Below are positions 14,956 to 18,910 of a stretch of 18,910 bases of DNA, piece by piece. The translations under genes were made by a program, and so were the position numbers. Location of the stretch: contig JAIZWN010000759.1 of the NCBI GenBank assembly GCA_020443945.1, forward strand, positions 1-18,910, given 5' to 3'. Under the pieces are notes generated by a model, which saw only the letters and a program-made list of their open reading frames with translations, ran no database searches and was not told where the DNA came from. The stretch is from Candidatus Thiosymbion ectosymbiont of Robbea hypermnestra (GTDB lineage: Bacteria; Pseudomonadota; Gammaproteobacteria; Chromatiales; Chromatiaceae). Every line of letters starts with the position of its first letter. The first letter of the stretch is position 1.

Positions 14956-17478
14956 ATGGCCAGACAATTGTTCTTATTTTTCCTGCTCAATCTGCCCTGG
15001 TGGGCCGGTGCCGCGCAACCCCTTCCCCGTGCCGCGCTGGTGATCGACACCTCCGGCTCGATGGCGGACAACGACCCACGCCGCTACGCGGTGCACTTTG
15101 CCAAGGTCCTGGGACGGACCATGGCCGGGGCCGGCGCGGTGGATACCTTCCACGCCGGGAACGCCGATTGCCGAGCCGAGTCGGTGGTGCGATACCGCCT
15201 CGACGGGGCGGATCCCACGGGCTGGGAGCGGTCACTCGAACGCGGGGTGCGCTATGCGGGCTTCAACGTCTTCGGCCCGGCGATCGTTGCGGCACGGGAT
15301 GCGCCGGGTTCCGCGACGCCATCGGTATTGTTGCTGCTGGCCGACAATGGTGGCCGGGGGGCAACGGAGATTCGCGCCGAGACCGATGCCGAGATCGCGC
15401 GCCGGGTGGCGGAGGCCGGGGGACGACACGGTAATGTGGACGTGCGCATATCCCTGCTCTGGAACACCAGGGACGATCTGGATCTCCACGTAACGACGCC
15501 CTTCGGCAGGGTGATTTATTACGGTAATAAAAATGCGGACGGAGGGGTGCTCGACGTGGACCGGAATGTCAACGGGACGACCCGCCAGCCGGTGGAGAAT
15601 GTGCGCTGGGCCAGGGGCCAGGCGCCGGCGGGCGAATACCGAGTGATGGTGCGCAACTTCAAATTCAATGAACGGAGACGGCGAGCGGTCGAGTTCAGGG
15701 TCGAAGTGGTCGCGGACGGACAGGTGAAACACTACCAGGGCATCATCTCGCCCAACGGAGAAACCGGCTCCGCCAGTGATGTCGAGGTCACACGGTTTCG
15801 GTATCCGGTCCCGCGTTCGGATTCGGACCGCGCTGCCGTGGCGGCGGCGGTCTCGCGCCGGGATCGGGCCCTGAATCCAAACCGGAGTTGCCCGGACCCC
15901 GAACAGGCGCTCAAGGCCGCGCAACGGGCGGGTATTGCCCAGGTCTCGATCCAGCTCGGCAATGGCGCGAGCCCATTCCAGAAGCTGGATTCGATGGACG
16001 CAACCCTGAAGCTGGGCAACTCCGCCGAGCTCACCGCGGCGGTGGCCACCGTGGCCAAACGCTGGCTTGGACGCGACGCGCTGGAACATGGGGCGAGCGA
16101 TGGGCGGATCCAGGTCCGGGTGCCGAGGCATACCGGCGAGCTCTGGTTGTTGGTCAGTGGTGATGGCGATCTCTCGCGGTTGCGGGTCAGCGACTCCAAT
16201 CCCGGCGCCGCATCGGTCGAGCTCGATGTAGCCGCCGGCAAGACCGCATCCACCGATGGTCGCAGTTATCTCTATTACCGTCTCATTCGGGTGCGCGAGC
16301 CGACCGCCGGGACTTGGCGTTTTCATGCCGATGGGGTTGCAGTCGGTTGGCTGTACGGGCTCCGGGTAATCCACCCGGTGTGGGATCTGCGTCACGATCT
16401 GCCGGCGAGGCATCGGCTCGACATCCCGCTGTCGATAACGGCTACCCTTGAGCAGCCAGGCGACCAGACCTCACCGGTGCCGGGGTTGATCCTGGCCCGC
16501 GCCGAGGGAATCGAGATCGGGTTGCGTGACGACGGCGAGGATGGCGACGCGACCGCGGGGGATCGTATCTACAGCGGCTCCTGGACCCCTCGCAAAACGG
16601 GTCGGGTTCGCTTCCAGTTCTCCGGCCAGGACGAGGCCCGAGTGGAAACGGCGAGTGCCGAGGTCGAGGTGGTGGGCTGGGCCGACCTGCGGGGTCCGGC
16701 GCGCATCGACTTCGGAAGCCTGGCGAGTCACGAGCACAGTGACAGGGTGCTCGATTTGTCTGCGTCCAGGATACATGGTATGGCGGAGTTGGCGCTAAGC
16801 ACGGAGCTGGCAGCCGATGGCTTGGTACTGGAGCTGGAGGACAATGGGAAATTTCGGCCGCTCCCACTGGATCGCCCGCTGTCTCTGGTGTTAAACCAGG
16901 ACCGCCGGCGTTGGCCTTTGCGTCTGCGTGCCCTTCGCTGTCCGCCGGAGCTGAACGACCAGCCCATCGGCGAGCTCCGGGTCCGAAGTGGCGACAAGAC
17001 CTTGACCGTGACGCTCGGGGCTACTACTACCGAGCCCTTGGCCTGGTATATTTGTCTGTGGCCCTACCTGCTGGCCGTCGCGCTGTTCCTGCTCGCGGCC
17101 TTCGTGGTCTGGGGCTTCGTATCACCGGCGCGTTTCCCCCGAACCCTGGGGGTCGTATTGTCGCCGGAAGAGGATCTGGACGAGGGCTTCTTCCAGCTCG
17201 TGCGTGCCGCCAAAGGCACCGGCAGCGGTTTTTACCGCAATGCCCGTGCCTACATCGGCGCCGATTTTCGAATCAGCGGCAGACGCGAGGGCGCGTTCGT
17301 GTGCCTGATCGCGGATCACGGCCGGCTGCGGATACGGGTGATGCCCGGTCAGAGCATCCTGCGCCGTAATCCCGAGGACAAATGGGAGCCGCTCACCGAA
17401 ACCGATACCCTGATGCATTTCGGTGAGCTCTACCGCAATGAAACAGGCAGCCTCTATTTCGAATTGAGGAATGCGTAA
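14956..17478 (+). CDS. Exported vWA-domain protein with inserted DUF2135-like domain and C-terminal membrane anchor
   Basis: This protein has 840 residues. A signal peptide covers 1-20 (FLFFLLNLPWWAGA, cleavage near A19-A20). The vWA fold starts with ALVIDTSGSM, giving MIDAS residues D31, S33 and S35; the last acidic strand is LLLLADNG (D130). The usual MIDAS Thr segment reads AGFNVFGPA, with Phe103 in its place. Residues of about 165-285 (LLWNTRDDLDLHV, VIYYGNKNADGGVLDVD, AGEYRVMVRNF) match the DUF2135 (YfaP-type) pattern. The remaining vWA strand and helix come afterwards (GIAQVSIQLGNG, ELTAAVATVAKRWLG, 326-372). Beta-rich domains follow, including DDGEDGDATAGDRIYSGSW near 525-543. A membrane helix lies at about 697-721, then a 120-residue cytosolic tail. 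The ribosome binding site is weak. Its neighbours suggest it pairs with the coiled-coil membrane protein at the periplasmic face. Confidence 0.85.
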   Translation: MARQLFLFFLLNLPWWAGAAQPLPRAALVIDTSGSMADNDPRRYAVHFAKVLGRTMAGAGAVDTFHAGNADCRAESVVRYRLDGADPTGWERSLERGVRYAGFNVFGPAIVAARDAPGSATPSVLLLLADNGGRGATEIRAETDAEIARRVAEAGGRHGNVDVRISLLWNTRDDLDLHVTTPFGRVIYYGNKNADGGVLDVDRNVNGTTRQPVENVRWARGQAPAGEYRVMVRNFKFNERRRRAVEFRVEVVADGQVKHYQGIISPNGETGSASDVEVTRFRYPVPRSDSDRAAVAAAVSRRDRALNPNRSCPDPEQALKAAQRAGIAQVSIQLGNGASPFQKLDSMDATLKLGNSAELTAAVATVAKRWLGRDALEHGASDGRIQVRVPRHTGELWLLVSGDGDLSRLRVSDSNPGAASVELDVAAGKTASTDGRSYLYYRLIRVREPTAGTWRFHADGVAVGWLYGLRVIHPVWDLRHDLPARHRLDIPLSITATLEQPGDQTSPVPGLILARAEGIEIGLRDDGEDGDATAGDRIYSGSWTPRKTGRVRFQFSGQDEARVETASAEVEVVGWADLRGPARIDFGSLASHEHSDRVLDLSASRIHGMAELALSTELAADGLVLELEDNGKFRPLPLDRPLSLVLNQDRRRWPLRLRALRCPPELNDQPIGELRVRSGDKTLTVTLGATTTEPLAWYICLWPYLLAVALFLLAAFVVWGFVSPARFPRTLGVVLSPEEDLDEGFFQLVRAAKGTGSGFYRNARAYIGADFRISGRREGAFVCLIADHGRLRIRVMPGQSILRRNPEDKWEPLTETDTLMHFGELYRNETGSLYFELRNA
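17454..17476 (+). repeat. 23-bp direct repeat, copy 1 (3' end of the vWA gene)
   Basis: The stretch begins ctatttcgaattgag and ends gaatgcgt, encoding the last codons of the vWA protein (YFELRNA). An exact copy lies at 17834-17856, 380 bases downstream. Confidence 0.9.
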
Positions 17479-17480
17479 GA

Positions 17481-17553
17481 AGTCCACGAAATCCACGAAA
17501 AACACGAAAGGACACGAACCCTTTTTCGTGTGTTTTCGTGCTTTTTGTGGACT
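17481..17553. terminator. Long imperfect hairpin of cacgaaa repeats, possible terminator
   Basis: The left arm has degenerate copies of the word cacgaaa at about 9-10 base spacing (AGTCCACGAAATCCACGAAA...). The right arm is its inverse (TTCGTGTG, TTTTCGTG, TTTTTGTGGACT). The outer pair AGTCCAC/GTGGACT closes it at 17481-17487 and 17547-17553. It starts two bases after the vWA stop, so it could end the plus-strand unit, but it also belongs to the degenerate-word repeats seen in the other gaps. The regular spacing is not a CRISPR: there are no unique spacers. Confidence 0.5.
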
Positions 17554-17592
17554 ATGCCTTTCATGGACAAGAGAACGTGAAAAGAGACTTCG

Positions 17593-17730
17593 ATGACCAA
17601 GCTAATCTACAAAGACGAGTCCTACGCCATTCAGGGTGCAATTTTCGAGGTATACCGTGATTATGGGCTAGTGCAGAATAGTGAAAATACGAATACCATT
17701 TTAATTGGACTTGTACCAGCAAGCCGTTGA
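17593..17730 (+). pseudogene. Truncated GxxExxY-family protein gene
   Basis: The first 25 codons (MTKLIYKDESYAIQGAIFEV, then YRDYG) match the usual start of GxxExxY proteins, small nuclease-like proteins of roughly 120-130 residues. The match breaks exactly where the family motif (GxxExxY) should begin. The frame then continues into unrelated AT-richer sequence and stops after 45 codons. The defining motif and the rest of the fold are absent, so the gene is a 5' remnant. It lies inside the block bracketed by the 23-bp direct repeats, which suggests it came with, or was broken by, the event that made the duplication. Confidence 0.75.
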
Positions 17731-17731
17731 C

Positions 17732-17747
17732 TTCCTGATTGCAGGAA
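17732..17747. repeat. Short perfect hairpin after the GxxExxY remnant
   Basis: TTCCTG-ATTG-CAGGAA forms a six-base-pair stem with a four-base loop, directly after the stop of the remnant gene. No T-run follows. It could mark the end of an inserted segment or be incidental. Confidence 0.35.
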
Positions 17748-17833
17748 ATGGTCTCCGGATTTTTACTACGCCGCACCAGCGCACTGTTTCGATTAAAATT
17801 GCAAGGTCATAACCGCTGCCGCTTTGTGGTTTC

Positions 17834-17856
17834 CTATTTCGAATTGAGGAATGCGT
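17834..17856 (+). repeat. 23-bp direct repeat, copy 2 (detached copy of the vWA 3' end)
   Basis: This is an exact copy of 17454-17476. In the matching frame it reads YFELRNA, now followed by TGA where copy 1 has TAA. The sequences outside the 23 bases differ on both sides, so this is a sharply bounded duplication, not a decayed second gene. Confidence 0.9.
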
Positions 17857-17857
17857 G

Positions 17858-17890
17858 ATGGACCAGCCAGTTGCCCCACATCAACGATGA
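17858..17890 (+). other. Vestigial 10-codon frame coupled to the duplicated vWA stop
   Basis: The stop after repeat copy 2 is TGA, overlapping an ATG as TGATG (17856-17860). That ATG opens MDQPVAPHQR and then stops. TGATG overlaps are typical of co-translated operon genes. It may be the start of a former downstream partner lost where AT-rich DNA begins near 17,885. Chance is a fair alternative. Confidence 0.25.
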
Positions 17891-17892
17891 GG
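17889..17892 (+). promoter_or_regulatory. Ribosome binding site of the AT-rich membrane protein gene
   Basis: GAGG lies seven bases upstream of the ATG at 17900. It supports that start over the nearby out-of-frame ATG triplets at 17887 and 17894. Confidence 0.6.
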
Positions 17893-17899
17893 TGATGAA

Positions 17900-18841
17900 A
17901 TGCCTAATAATGATGGAAATGCACAAAGAGGGTTGGCATTCCTAACGAATGTTTTGTATGGTGTAGCTACTGTTTTCTTTATTGTTACTTGGTATCACAC
18001 AGAGAATGGTAGTTATTTTACTGTTGGATTGCTGTTGTTTCCCGTACTTTTGAGTATTCTGGTTGTTATAAATAAACATCTGCGTTCCGATGAATCGGGG
18101 ATATATTTTTTGTATGAGTTTTTAGTTGCGGTACTATTCAATATTATTGCTCTAGGTGTTGTTCATTATGGCTATAATGAAGATTTTTGGGCCGATAATA
18201 ATTGGTACTTGGTACTCCGGTTCGTTCCCTTGGTTTTTGTGGCAATTACGATAATAATGCTCGTTTATGCAGTGAGTCATTTGTTGATTTTCCGTGTGTC
18301 GAGTCCTTCAGATAGGAAAGAACAGAAAGTCAATATTGCAGACGCGGTGCATAACCATCCAGTCGAGGCAATGGCAACAGCATTTGCGATGTTCCTATTC
18401 GTAACCTATTTTTTAGCCTATGCTATCGCCTTTGATGACAGGAAGGGACTACATGGCGTGCCGGCGCTAGAAGGGGATTGGAACTCGACCGAGAAACGTG
18501 TTGAACCACCCACCGTCGAGAACGAAGATACGGAACGATCTAATTCTGCGCATGGCACTTCATTTATTGATTTTTTCATCGGATATAGTATAGCTTCCGA
18601 CAATCAGGTTGACTCTGACACCCCCTGTCCAGAGACACTCTCCAAGTGTGCTCTTAGTTTTACGTTTCATAATGGGAATAAGAATCTTATTTTTCGAGAA
18701 GATAGTTCACCCATGGGCCTAGGGTGCACAGATTTAATTAAAGGGTGGAAAAAAACATTGGCCCGGAAGCCCGACAATAATGACCTTCGGTTCAGAACAC
18801 AAAACTCAATCAATCGATGCTATCTAATCGCATTTAGGTAG
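17900..18841 (+). CDS. AT-rich five-helix membrane protein of unknown function
   Basis: This is a 313-residue protein that I do not recognise. Membrane helices lie at about 11-32, 40-57, 68-90, 103-131 and 157-177. Positive residues in the loops after helices 2 (NKHLR) and 4 (SSPSDRKEQK) place the N-terminus inside and the 135-residue C-terminal part in the periplasm. That part contains C243, C250, C276 and C307, enough for two disulfides, and no known motif. The gene is much richer in A and T than everything to its left and uses AT-ending codons freely (for example aataatgatggaaat at the start), a sign of acquisition from another source. It follows the vWA unit on the same strand but is separated by the duplicated and inserted segment, so membership in the same system is uncertain. 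Confidence 0.75.
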   Translation: MPNNDGNAQRGLAFLTNVLYGVATVFFIVTWYHTENGSYFTVGLLLFPVLLSILVVINKHLRSDESGIYFLYEFLVAVLFNIIALGVVHYGYNEDFWADNNWYLVLRFVPLVFVAITIIMLVYAVSHLLIFRVSSPSDRKEQKVNIADAVHNHPVEAMATAFAMFLFVTYFLAYAIAFDDRKGLHGVPALEGDWNSTEKRVEPPTVENEDTERSNSAHGTSFIDFFIGYSIASDNQVDSDTPCPETLSKCALSFTFHNGNKNLIFREDSSPMGLGCTDLIKGWKKTLARKPDNNDLRFRTQNSINRCYLIAFR

Positions 18842-18853
18842 TGCTGTGATCTA

Positions 18854-18902
18854 TAGGATGATAGGACAGGCAAAGCCTAGCGTGGTCTCGCGCCCCATCC
18901 TA
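18854..18902 (+). repeat. REP-like inverted repeat, copy 2
   Basis: TAGGATG (18854-18860) pairs with CATCCTA (18896-18902). The interior contains aggcaaagcctagcg, resembling the unit at 298-338 in opposite orientation. It lies just after the last gene's stop and could serve as a transcription end. Nothing else is seen from 18842 to the window end. Confidence 0.5.
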
Positions 18903-18910
18903 CAGATTTT

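Noticed and set aside
15232..16413. 393-codon open frame on the minus strand
   Set aside because: It is antisense to the vWA/DUF2135 region, whose motifs are unmistakable in the plus frame.
17481..17553. Regularly spaced cacgaaa words as a CRISPR array
   Set aside because: The words are 7-10 bases with no unique spacers, they form one hairpin, and no cas gene is nearby.
1..18910. tRNA, rRNA, riboswitch or intact transposase genes
   Set aside because: None was recognised on either strand; the only mobile-type features are the intein, the MITE-like element and the duplicated-end block.

Overview
The window is GC-rich with Pseudomonas-like protein signatures, and its intergenic gaps hold several kinds of degenerate palindromic repeat. 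This points to a gammaproteobacterium. A Chromatiales-like host is my inference from the repeat style, not something proven here. The right end (from about 17,880) is clearly AT-richer and looks acquired.

Layout. (1) 1-353 is non-coding and repeat-bearing. (2) 354-4391, minus strand, is nrdA, the class I ribonucleotide reductase large subunit. A 379-residue intein with a LAGLIDADG homing endonuclease interrupts it at the conserved NQ|GGKRKG site. (3) 4749-9463, minus strand, is a two-gene operon joined by a 4-nt GTGA overlap: a TRAFAC-like GTPase followed by a 1185-residue protein that resembles GTPase-associated protein 1 (GAP1). (4) 9733-17478, plus strand and divergent, holds three large genes: an unrecognised soluble 870-residue protein, a four-helix membrane protein with a large predicted periplasmic coiled coil, and an exported, membrane-anchored vWA protein whose vWA fold appears to be split by a DUF2135-like domain. 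(5) 17454-17856 is a 23-bp direct duplication of the vWA gene's 3' end, flanking a block with a long hairpin and a truncated GxxExxY gene. (6) 17900-18841 is an AT-rich five-helix membrane protein.

How it may work together. The divergent genes 4749-17478 look like one accessory system. A cytosolic GTPase and its translationally coupled partner would sit opposite two proteins that cross the inner membrane and place large domains in the periplasm (a coiled coil with four cysteines, and vWA/DUF2135), each with a cytosolic tail. GTPase plus GAP1-like pairs are known from comparative genomics of NTP-dependent bacterial conflict systems. I do not recognise this particular combination, and its function is inference. 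The most unusual single-gene feature is the NrdA intein: its sequence ends in His-Asn followed directly by Gly, so the Cys/Ser/Thr normally needed at the +1 position is absent.
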